NCBI GenBank assembly: GCA_022559845.1
Contig: CM040125.1
Span: 203,524,102-203,588,101, forward strand
DNA length: 64,000 bases
Direction: 5' to 3'
From: Amorphophallus konjac
Taxonomy: Eukaryota > Streptophyta > Magnoliopsida > Alismatales > Araceae
The position numbers were made by a program, and so were the translations under genes. The notes beneath the pieces are model-generated. The model had not been told where the DNA came from and ran no database searches. It saw only the letters and a program-made list of their open reading frames with translations. How positions within the stretch are numbered: the stretch's first letter is position 1; each line of letters opens with the position of its first letter. Positions 9,091 to 19,369 of this stretch are shown here, in pieces.

Positions 9091-9814
9091 GAAGGAATAT
9101 AGACAGATATACAAATGTAGAGAAGGTAGGAGGGTCACTTGACAATAGCTGAATCATTGGTTCAGAGAATAAACCTGATTATAAACAACAGTTAAAATAT
9201 AAGAATCAACAACATATAGTTTTGACAAAAATTCAGGTTTAACAGTGATAAATTTAGAGTAAAACACCTGACCCCTGAAAAAGAGTTTTAGATTCCATTT
9301 ATAGCAATGAATCTAAGGCACATGGTATTAATAGATAAGTTAGAAATAATACCATTTTGTGATTAAACATGGAGGTTCAAGAAAGGTAACTTGAATATGT
9401 ATTGAGAAAAACAATTTTCACTTAATGACATTTGTTTTCAACGGGTTACAGCAGTTTATTTTTCACTTTTAATTTTTCAGAAACTGAGCTAAGTGAATAG
9501 ACCAGTGGCATTTATGCTGTTGACATTAAGTGTACACCTTCATTGGAGGAGATCACAGTTTCTCAGTGCAATTCAGCCATTGCTCTGTCACTATATTCAG
9601 TTCTTTACTTGAAGATCTTATTTACAGCTGCCCTTATTTCTTTTAGAGTGATTGTTTAAAAAATAGTACACACTCTTGTTCACCTGTTCTAGACATTTCC
9701 AGATTAACACATTCAGGTATTAAAAAAAACCTTTTTCTATTTTAGCAATGAGACAAAGATTAAGAGCCATAAAAGTTTTCTTTTATCTCAAATTCTGAAG
9801 GCAGACACTTAACT
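9091..9814 (-). other. Non-coding interior of element B
   Basis: AT-rich, no ORF of note and no recognisable gag or pol motif. It is probably the residual 3' untranslated region of the parent element. The junction at 9814 removes the LTR end and primer site. Confidence 0.6.
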
Positions 9815-10018
9815 CTATGTATTCAGAGGGGGGGTGAATGAATATATGCCATTTAAAAACTTCGCCCAAATAAAATCTAGAATGCTAACTAGACAGATTT
9901 ACCAAATCTGAAAGACTAGTTAAACTTCTATTGAACCTGTAAGGAAGCACTTGGAGCGCCCCTACGCAAACATCTAGCGGAAGCAAACCATAAGCATTCA
10001 AACCACAATGCACAAGGG

Positions 10019-10077
10019 GTTTTTAGGTGGTTCGGTCCAGCAGACCTACATCCACTCCACACTCAACCCGAGTGTGG
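10019..10077 (-). other. Conserved two-hairpin block, element B 5' LTR
   Basis: Hairpin 1 arms CCACACTC and GAGTGTGG pair over eight bases, one more pair than in the other LTR. Hairpin 2 has one mismatch in its left arm (GGTCC against AGACC). Confidence 0.75.
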
Positions 10078-10739
10078 ATTTCGCTGACTCACAGCTTGAA
10101 CAGCTGGGCATCACAGCTTGCCATACAACCGATGGGCAACACAGCTTGCCGTCCGAGGAATCCTCCTCGCCCACTGAGCAACACAGCTTGCTATCTGCTG
10201 GGGACTACAGCTTAACCCGTCCGAGGTATCCACCTCGCCGCTGTGCATCACAGCTTGCACTACTGACGAACAGCTTGAAGAAGGTATAAAATGAAAACAG
10301 AAGATAGAAATAAGCAGCAATCGAAAAGCTGAAACAATGTAGCACACATATAGCTCTCGAATGGAGCAGATCTAGCTTGGATTTGATCCAATGCCAGATA
10401 ACCACAATCTCTCTCTCTTTCTCTCACTTTCTCTTCTTTTCTTTTTCTCTTCTTCTCCTTCTCTTCTCTTCTCTTTCTTTTTCTTCTCTGGATCGAAGAC
10501 CTCTCTGCACTCTACTTTTTTTTCACAGCTTCTGCTCTGTCTATTTCCATCGATCTCCATCTGAAGACGAAGGCTACAATATATACTAGCAGCAGGAGGG
10601 CAGCACTGGGCGCGTGTCTTCCACATTTCCCGCCCAAGATATTTGGCCACGTGTCAGCTTCCTGTCATCCCTCGGATCACGTGCCCTTCATTAACCTTCA
10701 CGAGCAGAGTCTGTCAGACAGACATAAGAAGATATCAGT

Positions 10740-12175
10740 TGGATGTATATACTTGGTTCAGGCTGTTAACAAAGTATGTAAAGGCAAGATGTAGCTTGAG
10801 TGTATAGACTTGAAGTTAACAATCGAGTGTATAGACTTCACGTTGTGAAGCAATGTATATACATTAACAAGAGATGCACGATGTACAGACTTTGATCATC
10901 ATTCAATAGCCAATGTGAAGACTCCATATGAACAGTTCGATGTGCATACTTCCCTTCGATGCATCTATAGTGCAATGTATTGACTTTGGCTAGACAAGCT
11001 ACAATGCCGATGTATAGACTTCACAAAGTGAACGGCTGTACAGACTTAATGAATGATGCAAGGCAAACGACTGTATAGACATTCAATGTATGGACTTGCC
11101 AAAAGAAGCTCTGTACAGACTTCATCAGATCAAGACAACTGAATGTATGGACTTTGGCAAGAGAACAGATGTAACGTTCCCAATGAACAGACTTTCAAAT
11201 TTAATCATAGGTAAAGAGTCCAATGTGTAGACTTGGAGTTGCAACGTAGGAACAGATGCCAATGTACAGACTTAGTAGCTAGCACAGTGTTCAGACTTTC
11301 CAATGTCTAGACTTCACTGTATGGACATGTGAGCTCGAATGCAATGTACAGACTTCATATAAGAAGTCACTCGCTGTACATACTTGCTGAAGAGAATGCA
11401 ATGTGCAGACTCTGACGAATAGCAGCCAATGTATGGACTTGATGAGACACTCACTAGTGTATAGACTTAGAGTGAGGCATGCAGTGTATAGACTTTACTA
11501 AATGCATGCTACAGTCCAGTGTGTGGACTTTGAGTGTTGAGGCATGAACAGTGCAATGTATAGACTCGATGCCTGAGACGCTACATGAGACGATGCATGC
11601 TGTATAGACATGGGCGATGCATATGCTAAGTGAGATGCAATATGAGACGCTCGAATGTACAGACTTCGCCTGAGACAATGCATGAGACGGACGATGTATA
11701 TACTTGCGTTACTGTAGCAATGTATAGACTTACTATATGCATGAGATGCAAGTTGAGACGGTGTGTGCATTGTAACGAATGTATAGACTTCAATGATGCG
11801 TGCAACAGTCCAATGTATGGACTTTGAAGTTCAACTGGTGAGTGTACAGACTTCACCAATGAAACACTCACTGTACAGACTTGCTGCCAACCAATGTATA
11901 GTCTTTGCACAGTAGCTCTGACTGTACAGACTTGGTCACAAACTGAATAGACGAATGTGCAGACTTGCTTCCACCGACCAGTGTATAGACTTAGCCTGAA
12001 ATGCTTAAGATGCTAAGTGAGACTGATGATGTACAGACTTAGCCTGAACCACTGGACACTGGACATTGTACTGACTTAGCCTAAACCACTGTATAGACTT
12101 TATGAACAACATGCACCAGAGTGTGTAGACTATATGAATTGACTCTGCATGAGACACTCAGATGGACAGTGTATA
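10740..12175 (-). repeat. AAGTCTATACA motif array, element B 5' LTR
   Basis: Second copy of the array, aligned with 7130-8572. Small differences between the two copies fall both inside and outside the 11-base words, so they can serve as a clean test of whether the words are under constraint. Confidence 0.85.
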
Positions 12176-12496
12176 GACTAACCATAAAGCAAGCACACTC
12201 AAGCAATCTCCACGGAATATATCAGTTATAAACATCTCATGCATTTTCGATAGAACATAATGAGTGATATGCATTCAAATCAACATGCCATCATCATAAA
12301 AAAAAACATTTCATGACGCTGTCTGAACAATATGCATATCACTCACTGTGTTGCTATTATCAAAACAAAACAGCATTGCTATCATCAAAACACATAGCAC
12401 ATGCTTGTGCCTAAGGGGCACAACATTCTCCCCCTTTTTGATAGCATTGCTATCATCAAAACACATAGCATATGCTTGTGCCTAAGGGGCACAACA

Positions 12497-12501
12497 GATC
12501 T
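12497..12501. repeat. Target-site duplication GATCT, right of element B
   Basis: Matches 6147-6151 exactly and follows the terminal CAACA of element B at 12496. Confidence 0.9.
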
Positions 12502-13141
12502 CATAGGTCATTAATGAACCAATGAGTTCATCTACCTTAGTTGTTGTGAGATCTCTGGATTCTTCAACAACAGTAGCCTTTGTGTGCCATGCAGGAGTCA
12601 GTGATCTGAGAATCTTTCTTACAATTTCCTGTTCTGAATATTTCTTTCCCAAATCAGTCAAAATGTTAGTAAGCATAGTTAATCGAGCATACATATCTCG
12701 AATTGATTCATCAGGCTTCATGCGGAACATTTCGTATTTAGAAACTAAGATATTAGCTTTTGTTTCTCGTACCTGAGAGGTTCCTTTGTAGATTACCTCT
12801 AACTTGTCCCATATTTGTTTTGCAGTTGCGCAGGTCGTCACTCTTGAGAACTCTACTAGATGGGGTGAGCATTGCATGATGTGTTTGGCACTCCACTTGA
12901 CAGTGGATTGTCTTATTTATTCTTTGGTCCACAAGTTCTCATTATCCGTAAGCTCATACGGACCTTTGCTGATCACTCGCCAAAGTTCGGAGTCTTGAGC
13001 GCGAATGAACACCTGCATGCGATGTTTCCAATAAGGATAGTTAGATCCAGTGAAATAAGGAGGTCTATTCACAGAGTGTCCTTCAGGTAAATAACCCTTA
13101 GACGCTGATCCACCATTTCCCTCAAGGTCGTTGGACCCCAT
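12502..13141 (-). pseudogene. Gag N-terminal half of element C
   Basis: Starts at an ATG at 13139-13141, only 13 bases inside the primer site. It contains the copia Gag pattern PPYFTGSNYPYWKHRM followed by a UBN2-type region (KQIWDKLEVIYKGTSQV, and YEMFRMKPDESIRDMYARL). One in-frame stop lies at 12917-12919. The frame runs into insertion B at 12501 and resumes at 6146. It encodes the coat protein of the retrotransposon particle and is now broken. Confidence 0.85.
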
Positions 13142-13154
13142 AATGAGAGATTAG

Positions 13155-13166
13155 GCTCTGATACCA
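13155..13166 (-). other. Primer-binding site of element C (tRNA-iMet)
   Basis: Minus strand reads TGGTATCAGAGC, the plant tRNA-iMet 3'-end complement. It lies five bases inside the LTR end at 13172. Confidence 0.9.
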
Positions 13167-13398
13167 TCTATTGTGTAGTGGACAACGGATCTAGAGGGGA
13201 GGGGTGAATAGATCTGCCCCTCTTCTCGCAATGCAACCCTCTTTAAAGCTAGATGATTAAATATGCAGCGGAATATAACTAGCTTGACGAAGAACACAAA
13301 TGATTTGCTTGGCAAGATGATTACGCAATATAGATATTGAACCTAAGCATGCATCTAACATAAAGCAATCGCACAAGCAAACCACAACACACGCGATT

Positions 13399-13458
13399 TT
13401 AAGGTGGTTCGGACTGAATCTCCAGTCCTACGTCCACCCCTCACCAAATCCGGTGAGG
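13399..13458 (-). other. Conserved two-hairpin block, element C LTR
   Basis: Plus-strand arms CCTCACC (13439-13445) and GGTGAGG (13452-13458) form hairpin 1. Arms GGACTG (13411-13416) and CAGTCC (13423-13428) form hairpin 2, extended relative to LTR A. The linker and the flanking GGTGGTTCGG (minus-strand CCGAACCACC) are the same as in the other LTRs. Confidence 0.8.
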
Positions 13459-13484
13459 CTGCACTAGTGCAGCACACCACACCG

Positions 13485-13650
13485 CAAATCGGAGAATCAC
13501 CGACTGCCTTCCTACTAACCACCGGTAGGGACGTCAACACCGCAAATCGGACAACTTCCGATTGCCTTCCTACTAACCACCGGTAGGGACGTCAACAACG
13601 CAGATCGGACAACTTCCGATTGCCTTCCTACTAACCACCGGTAGGGACGA
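13485..13650 (-). repeat. 58-bp hairpin repeat, about three copies (LTR C leader)
   Basis: The word GCCTTCCTAC recurs at 13506, 13564 and 13622, a 58-bp period. Each unit carries two hairpins: CCTAC/GTAGG (13511-13515/13525-13529 in the first unit) and AATCGG/CCGATT (13545-13550/13558-13563). Near the first unit the second hairpin has changed to TCGG/CCGA with a different loop. Confidence 0.8.
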
Positions 13651-14078
13651 TCTTCCGTTTTGATTGTTCGAATGAAATGAAGAAGAAAGAACAAATATCA
13701 AGCTATTCAAACAAGATATGAAATAAGCTCAAGAAGAAAAATCTTATCTGAGATTGCTGGAGCTTGATTCGGATTCTTCTATGGATGTAGATCACCAATA
13801 GAGGCTTCTATCTTCTTTGTGAGTTGTGCTTCCTTGAATCTGCTTGAGTTGATGAAGAGAAAGAAGGATGCAGTTTAGATCACCCTTGAGAGCCTTGATT
13901 GCTTCTTCTTCCTTGGAGGTTGAGATGGCTTCAGATATAGACTTGAATCACCTTGGATGGATGAAGAACTTCCTCTCGAAACACTGTTCACGGAGGTGCT
14001 ACAGTACCTCGAAAATGGCCTCCCTTGATCTCCCTTGAAGCCTTGAAGTGTTAGAGTTTCCAACCCCTCATGTGTTGG

Positions 14079-14085
14079 TTTTATA
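14079..14085 (-). promoter_or_regulatory. TATA box of element C LTR
   Basis: TATAAAA on the minus strand, downstream of the palindrome cluster and upstream of the hairpin leader. Confidence 0.6.
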
Positions 14086-14199
14086 GACCTTGAATGGTCC
14101 TTGGACATCCTTCAGACTAGATCCACAATTTGTGGGTGATTAGGTGACTTTTGGATTAAAGAAATCCATGGAAAGGGGCTGGCCACGAGGTGGATTTCG

Positions 14200-14425
14200 A
14201 AGTCAAACATGGCTGCATCGGGGCTGGCGGTCGACCTGTGGCTTCTGGCGATCGACCGCTACTAAAACACCTGCAAACGGATGATCCCTGGGAAATTCGG
14301 TCGATCGCTACTAGCTGGCGGTCGACCTGCAGCTGACAGATCTATAGTCGGGGGGTCCCTGGCTGGGGCGGTCGACCGCCCCTGTGCTGGCGGTCGACCG
14401 CCAGCTGGGCAGACCCCGGTCCAGC
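14200..14425 (-). promoter_or_regulatory. GGTCGACC palindrome cluster (LTR C enhancer candidate)
   Basis: Perfect or near-perfect GGCGGTCGACCGCC palindromes near 14368 and 14391, with GGTCGACC or GATCGACC variants near 14229, 14247, 14300 and 14326. The block is CpG-rich against an AT-rich background and sits upstream of TATA. CpG-rich palindromes in this place are typical of Sirevirus LTRs. The solo LTR at 48794-48950 has the related GGTCGATCGAC repeats. Confidence 0.65.
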
Positions 14426-14587
14426 CCGTGTCGGTTCGTTAGCCGCTTCAGCTCCGTCGCTTGTGTCCATTAGCAGCCTGTTCATGTCTGTAACTTCATC
14501 CTTGTTGGTCTAGAAAGTACCAACTGAATCTTTATCTTTTGACTCTCATCTTGTGCAGTGGCCTTGGCTATTTGAATGAAGCTTGTA

Positions 14588-15323
14588 GTTGTTGTATAGA
14601 CTTTGCATCAAGGCTTGGACGTGTAGACTTTGTGTGCATGTATGAACTCTGTACAGACTTTGCACCTTGAGCATGCATGAGCCTGTACAGACTTGCTTCA
14701 TGAACGTACAGACTTGGTAACTTGATGCACGAACATAACAGAACGTAATGTATAGACTTTGCGTGTGAAGTAGCCGGCCAATGTATAGACTTGTGTTGCA
14801 GCCATCAACCAACGTACAGACTTGGAGTTGTGCTAGCAGCCAACGTACAGAGTTTGTCTTGTGCAACGTACAGACTTTGTTTTGTGCATGCAGCCAACGT
14901 ATAGACTTCATCTGCAGCAACGTACAGACTTCATCTGCCGCAACGTACAGACTTCATGTTGTGCAACGTCCAGACTTTGAGTTATGCATGCATCCAACAT
15001 ACAGACTTCATCTGCAGCAACGTATAGACTTCATCTGCCGCAACGTACAGACTTTGAGTTGTGCATGCAGCCAATGTGCAGCAACGTATAGACTTTGTGT
15101 GCAACAACGTATAGACTTCGACTTGTGCTAGGCAGCCAACGTACAGACTTCATGTTCAGCAACATACAGACTTTGTCCAACGTATAGACTTCATCCAATA
15201 TACAGACTTTGTCCAATGTACAGACTTAGTCCATCATATAGACTTTGTCTAACGTATAGACTTTGTCCAACGTATAGACTTCGTCCAACGTATAGACTTT
15301 GTCCAACGTATAGACTTGGAATG
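14588..15323 (-). repeat. AAGTCTATACA motif array (LTR C)
   Basis: About 30 copies of plus-strand YGTAYAGACTT in 740 bp, denser than in B. Many are followed by TTG, TCATCTG or GCAAC, and the last run (15180-15320) is nearly tandem with an 18-20 base period. Confidence 0.85.
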
Positions 15324-15468
15324 CAGTGCACATGCCCGCAACCTGTTCGATGAAATGACAAACTACTTAAACAGATACACAATGACATCATATGCAAACA
15401 CAATGTGACTTATAGTAGTTGCTATCATCAAAACCATAATAGTAATCATGGTGCACATGTGTTCAACA

Positions 15469-16051
15469 AATGTATCTTTCTTTTTATGTCCTCCATGAAA
15501 ACTCAGGTTCTCAGAAAAGAAACCAACTGACAAACCAGTTAGGGAGGGTGTTGTCTGTGGAGCTTGCGGTCAGGTAATGTAGGTACAACTGTGAATTGTT
15601 TTTTTTTGGAAACTTAGTCTTTTCTTTGCAGGAACAGTGATGTTTAAGCTTACACCTCATATGGGACACATGCGGACAAACAAGAACTGCCCCAAGTAAT
15701 AAGAGCTAGAAATGGCAATGTCAGAAAATGTGTCATTAAAATCTCATCCTTCTGAAGTTGGAATGCAGCTGGTACCAAAAACTCCAAACAAAAGATTGAT
15801 GAAGGTAGAAGCATCTGAAAATGCAGAAAAAAGAGGGGTAAAAGGACCAGAAAAAATTCTCCCTTTGAAGTTCAAGTATGGTCCAGCAGATGCACATCAT
15901 GAAAAGAACCTATCAGAGCCTCAGAGTTCAGAGAAGCAGATAGAGTTGAATGTAGGAATGGAAACTAAACCCACAAAAAAGATTAACAAAATTATAATTT
16001 CCAACAAAATGAGGCCTCAGGATATTCAGCATGAAGTGCCAAAACCTTCTG
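15469..16051 (+). pseudogene. TAF1: TAF1 (TFIID subunit 1) gene fragment
   Basis: Reading from about 15498, the peptide EKKPTDKPVREGVVCGACGQ ends at a GT donor (15574). After an intron, GHMRTNKNCPK completes the CX2CX4HX6C zinc knuckle typical of plant TAF1. From 15712 the frame continues through VEASEN, LPLKFKYG and KIIISNKMRPQD to a second donor near 16051. This order fits the region of plant TAF1 just after its zinc knuckle. Two stops directly after NCPK show it is dead. Retained introns mean a genomic, not reverse-transcribed, copy. The normal protein is the scaffold subunit of TFIID in the nucleus. Confidence 0.75.
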
Positions 16052-16979
16052 GTTTAATTAATTTCTATTCTATTTTCTCTATTTTAGATATGGAAATGTA
16101 AAGTATGTGGATGAATGACACAGACATAGATATGAGGCATACATGTTTAAATGGATACCTTGGTTTCTATTCATTTTGGTTTTTTACATATATCTTGTAT
16201 TCATCTTCGTTCTGAATTGTCTATTTGTTCTGAATTAGTCATTGGCACCATTGTGCCAATTGTGTTTCTTTTTTTAGGTGGGTAATATCATCAAGCCCGC
16301 AAGGCCTGTGAAGCCCAAGGTGGAGAAGGGACAACAAAACTGATAGATAAGAGGTGGAAGAGAAGCTGGCCAAGAGTATGGTAGAGAGGAATACAATTGC
16401 CATGGCGGCATGCCATACCATCCAATTAATTATCTTCCCTTACTACTCGTCCATTAGCAAGAAAATGTTTATACTTAAAGAGCACCATAGGGAAACTATT
16501 TTATCTATTTTGAAGAGTTGAGTTTGTATATTTTAGTTGCAGAGTGAAAAAATGAGGTTCTACTGTTTGAGTTGTATTTATAAGTCATGGATGTTATATG
16601 TCTTGTGTAATTGGGATATTTTCATGATTTGATTTTATAATATAGTGCTATGAAGAGATTATTTTTTATATGCATGTGTGGTGTATAATGGCAAGTGTTT
16701 GTGTATGTCAATGAATTACGAAGAATATGATCCATGTGTTGATTACATGTTAGTAATGTTGACTTTAATTTTTATATTTTAGGATGGTTATTTTGATGCA
16801 ATATTTAGAAACTGGAGCTCTTGCAGATTGGTCGTTTGGGATAGTTTGGGGAAGAAAATGCTCTTTAAACACATTATTCTAAGTGATTATTTAAAGGTAT
16901 TTTTAGACTGTTATCTTTAAAATAGGTTATTTGGGGCAGTTTGAAGGAGTAATTGCCCTTAAAACATGCTTATTAGAGG
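16052..16979. other. AT-rich non-coding stretch
   Basis: No convincing coding frame. Could include remaining TAF1 intron or CACTA interior. A short stretch at 16276-16345 looks basic and Lys/Pro-rich when translated (plus strand) but has no splice or frame support. Confidence 0.4.
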
Positions 16980-17221
16980 CATTTGATCATCAAAATTACC
17001 CCCGTTAGAATATTTAGGGGCAACTTTTTAGTGCCCCTAATGACAAAATTAGGGGCGTTTTTCAAAAAGTGCCCCAAAAACCTTTAGGGACCGAGGCTAT
17101 AGGGGCACATTTTAAATTGCCCCTAAAACTAATCAAATTGCCTCTAAAGATTCTTAGGGCATTTATCTCCATTTTTGGGGGAAGTTTTGAAATGCCCCTG
17201 AAGGTCTATTTTCTTGTAGTG
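16980..17221. mobile_element. CACTA transposon right terminus (element E)
   Basis: Ends in CTTGTAGTG (inverted: CACTACAAG) at 17221 and is filled with subterminal repeats of TTAGGGGCA and its complement TGCCCCTAA (about nine copies). The body extends left and may include the TAF1 fragment. The left terminus was lost to, or lies beyond, element C. Confidence 0.7.
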
Positions 17222-19369
17222 GTGTTATCAAAATCAGTCCCAGGCGAAGCACTGTACCTTTACCTCTCGTCAACTCCTTCCACAGTGAGCTTAGTCCTAG
17301 TTCGATACGACGCAGGAGTGCAGAGACCAGTATACTACACCAGCAAGGTGCTCAACGAGGCCGAAAGACGCTACCCCGCAACCAAGAAACTCCTGCTAGC
17401 GTTGGTAACCTCGGCCAAGCGCCTATGGCCCTACTTTCAAGGGCACTCCATCGTCGTGTTGACCAGCGAACCTCTGAAGAGGATCCTCGCTCATCCTGAA
17501 GCCTTGGGTCACCTCGTCAAATGTGCCATAATGCTCGGGGCTTATGACATCTCCTATCTCCCCCGCTCGGCCATCAAGGGACAGGCACTCGCGGACTTCA
17601 TCGCAGAGAGCACCATCCCGACCGAGGAAGCCCATCCGCTGACGCCCGGGCCCACTTGGGATCTTTTCGTTGACGGGTCCTCCAATTCAGCCGGTAGCGG
17701 CGCCGGCATCCTTCTCAGATCCCCCGAAGGAGCAGAATTACAATACGCCTTGAAGTTCAACTTTTTGGCATCCAACAACGTCTCCGAGTATGAGGCTCTC
17801 ATCTCAGGAGTCAGGATGGCGCGACGACTGGGGGCCGAACGAGTTAGGATCCATACTGACACCCAATTGGTCGCCAACCAGGTCAACAGTGACTACGAAG
17901 TTTGGGAAACGCCGATGATCAAATACCTTCAAGTGGTAAGAGGAATAGCCCCACTATTCGAGATCTTTTAGGTTATCCTGATAACTCGGGAGGAGAACTC
18001 CCGAGCGGATGCCCTCTCTCGACTGGCTTCTTCCGTTGGCCTAGAAGGTACTCGATCGGTTTTTCTCGAGGAGCTAGAGCGGCCGAGCATAGAAGCGGAG
18101 CTCATGACCATTGATCAAGCATCACCAAGTGACTGGAGGACCCCATATATATCCTGGCTCTGGGATTCTCAGGAACCCTCCGACCCTCAAGAAGCTCGAA
18201 GACTGAAGTATCAAGCTCGACGCTTCATCATCCTACACGAAGCCTTGTACCGGAGGTCTTTTTTCGGTCCCCTCCTCAAGTGCCTCAGTACCAATGAGGC
18301 CCGCCGAGCCATTCAAGAGGTCCACGAAGGTGTCTGCGACGCGCATCAAGGAGGAAGATCGCTCGCCAGGATCTTATAGGGGCAAGGCTACTGGTGGCCC
18401 ACTCTCCAATGTGACTGCTTGACCTACGTTTAAGGGTGCGACCGATGCCAACATTTCGATCATCTGGTCCATCAGCCTACCTCAGAGCTCATCACCCTTA
18501 CCGAGCCGTACCCTTTCGCTCGTTGGGGCATCGATATCCTGGGGCCATTCCCTACGGCCCTGGCCCTGAAGAAGTCCGTCATCATCGCCATCGACTATTT
18601 TACCAAGTGGATTGAAGCCGAAGCCACCGCCAGGATCACCGAGTCGGCCGTATGGAGCTTTGTTTGGAAGTCGATCATTTGTCGTTTCGGTATCCCCCGA
18701 GTGATTGTGAGCGATAATGGTCGGCATTTTGATTCTCATTACTTCAGAGATAGATGTGTCGACCTACACATTCGCAACCACTTCACTTCGGTAGCCCACC
18801 CGCAGGCTAATGGACTGGTCGAAAATGCCAACAAAACTATATTAAAAGGCATTAAATCCAGGCTCGGTAAGGCCAAGGGTAGTTGGCTCGAGGAATTACC
18901 CAGTGTACTATGGTCGCATCGAACTACTTCGAGAACCGCTACCGGTGAGACTCCTTTCCAGTTGGTGTATGGCACAGACGCCGTGATTCCTTTGGAAGTC
19001 GGCAGCCCATCTCTCCGAGTCATCAACTTCTCGCCCGAGGCGAATGAGCAGAAGCTGCTAGAGAACCTCGATATGGCAAGCGAAATACGAGAGATCGTAA
19101 GCATCCGAGCCACTGAATATCAGCGGTGCCTCACTCAATATTACAACGCCAAAGTCTGAGACAGACACTTCTATACAAGAGACTTCGTCCTAAGAAAAGC
19201 CGAAACCTCTCGACCACTGGAAGCGGTGGGGAAGCTAGCCCCTAATTGGTAAGGCCCCTACCGAGTGGTCGAGACTCTCGGGAAGAGGGCGTATCGATTG
19301 TCTACCATGGAAGGAACGCCTATCCCTCGGACATGGAATGCGACAATATTACGAAAGTTCTATTTTTGA
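17222..19369 (+). pseudogene. Tat-type pol: RNase H, second RNase H, integrase
   Basis: One frame with five premature stops (17969, 18377, 18431, 19157, 19250) and no frameshift. The first part is the RT connection and RNase H (VYYTSKVLNEAERRYP, about 17330). From about 17660 a second, archaeal-type RNase H has D in FVDGSS, E in SEYEAL and D in HTDTQL. Integrase has CDRCQ near 18440, the triad D (GIDILGP, 18530), D (VSDNGRHF, 18715) and E (VENAN, 18820), and ends WNATILRKFYF at a stop 19367. The left part of RT is missing. Confidence 0.85.

Larger units (their letters stand above)
6152..12496 (-). mobile_element. Element B: coding-less Sirevirus derivative inserted in element C gag
   Basis: Two direct LTRs (6152-8879 and 9815-12496) flank only 935 bp of non-coding interior. 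In element sense the LTR starts TGTTGTGCC and ends ACCCAACA. The 3' LTR is preceded by a polypurine tract. The 5' LTR lacks its last 14 bases (its partner has CACCGAACCCAACA), and the primer-binding site and all coding DNA are absent, so this is an internal deletion derivative or a copy of one. The LTRs look nearly identical by eye, implying a young insertion. Target duplication GATCT on both sides. Confidence 0.9.
9815..12496 (-). repeat. 5' LTR of element B, lacking its last 14 bases
   Basis: Near-identical to 6166-8879. It holds the motif array at about 10740-12175, G-boxes near 10647-10682, TATA at 10578-10585, a leader hairpin series about 10078-10290 and the two-hairpin block at 10019-10077 (arms 10057-10064 and 10070-10077, 8 bp here against 7 in the other copy). 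It starts in element sense at 12496 next to target duplication 12497-12501. Confidence 0.9.
3144..15468 (-). mobile_element. Sirevirus (Ty1/copia) element C, interrupted and truncated
   Basis: Minus-strand element in the order 5' LTR (13172-15468), primer site (13155-13166), gag N-terminus (12502-13141), insertion B (6152-12496), gag C-terminus, protease and integrase (down to 3144), then insertion A. Reverse transcriptase, RNase H and the 3' LTR should lie left of the window. A zinc knuckle followed by a long coiled coil in Gag, multi-kilobase LTRs and a tRNA-Met primer site fit the Sirevirus (Maximus/SIRE) lineage. Premature stops throughout show it is dead. Confidence 0.85.
13172..15468 (-). 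repeat. 5' LTR of element C
   Basis: About 2.3 kb on the minus strand, from TGTTGAAC (15468) to CTACACA (13172), next to the primer site. In element sense it has the motif array (15320-14590), GGTCGACC palindromes (14425-14200), TATA (14085), a leader with 58-bp hairpin repeats (13650-13490), the two-hairpin block and a C-tract. The partner LTR is outside the window, so the outer edge at 15468 rests on TG/CA ends and similarity to LTR B. Confidence 0.8.

Noticed and set aside
16276..16345. Further TAF1 exon
   Set aside because: A short basic reading with a stop and no clear splice match; similarity could not be supported.
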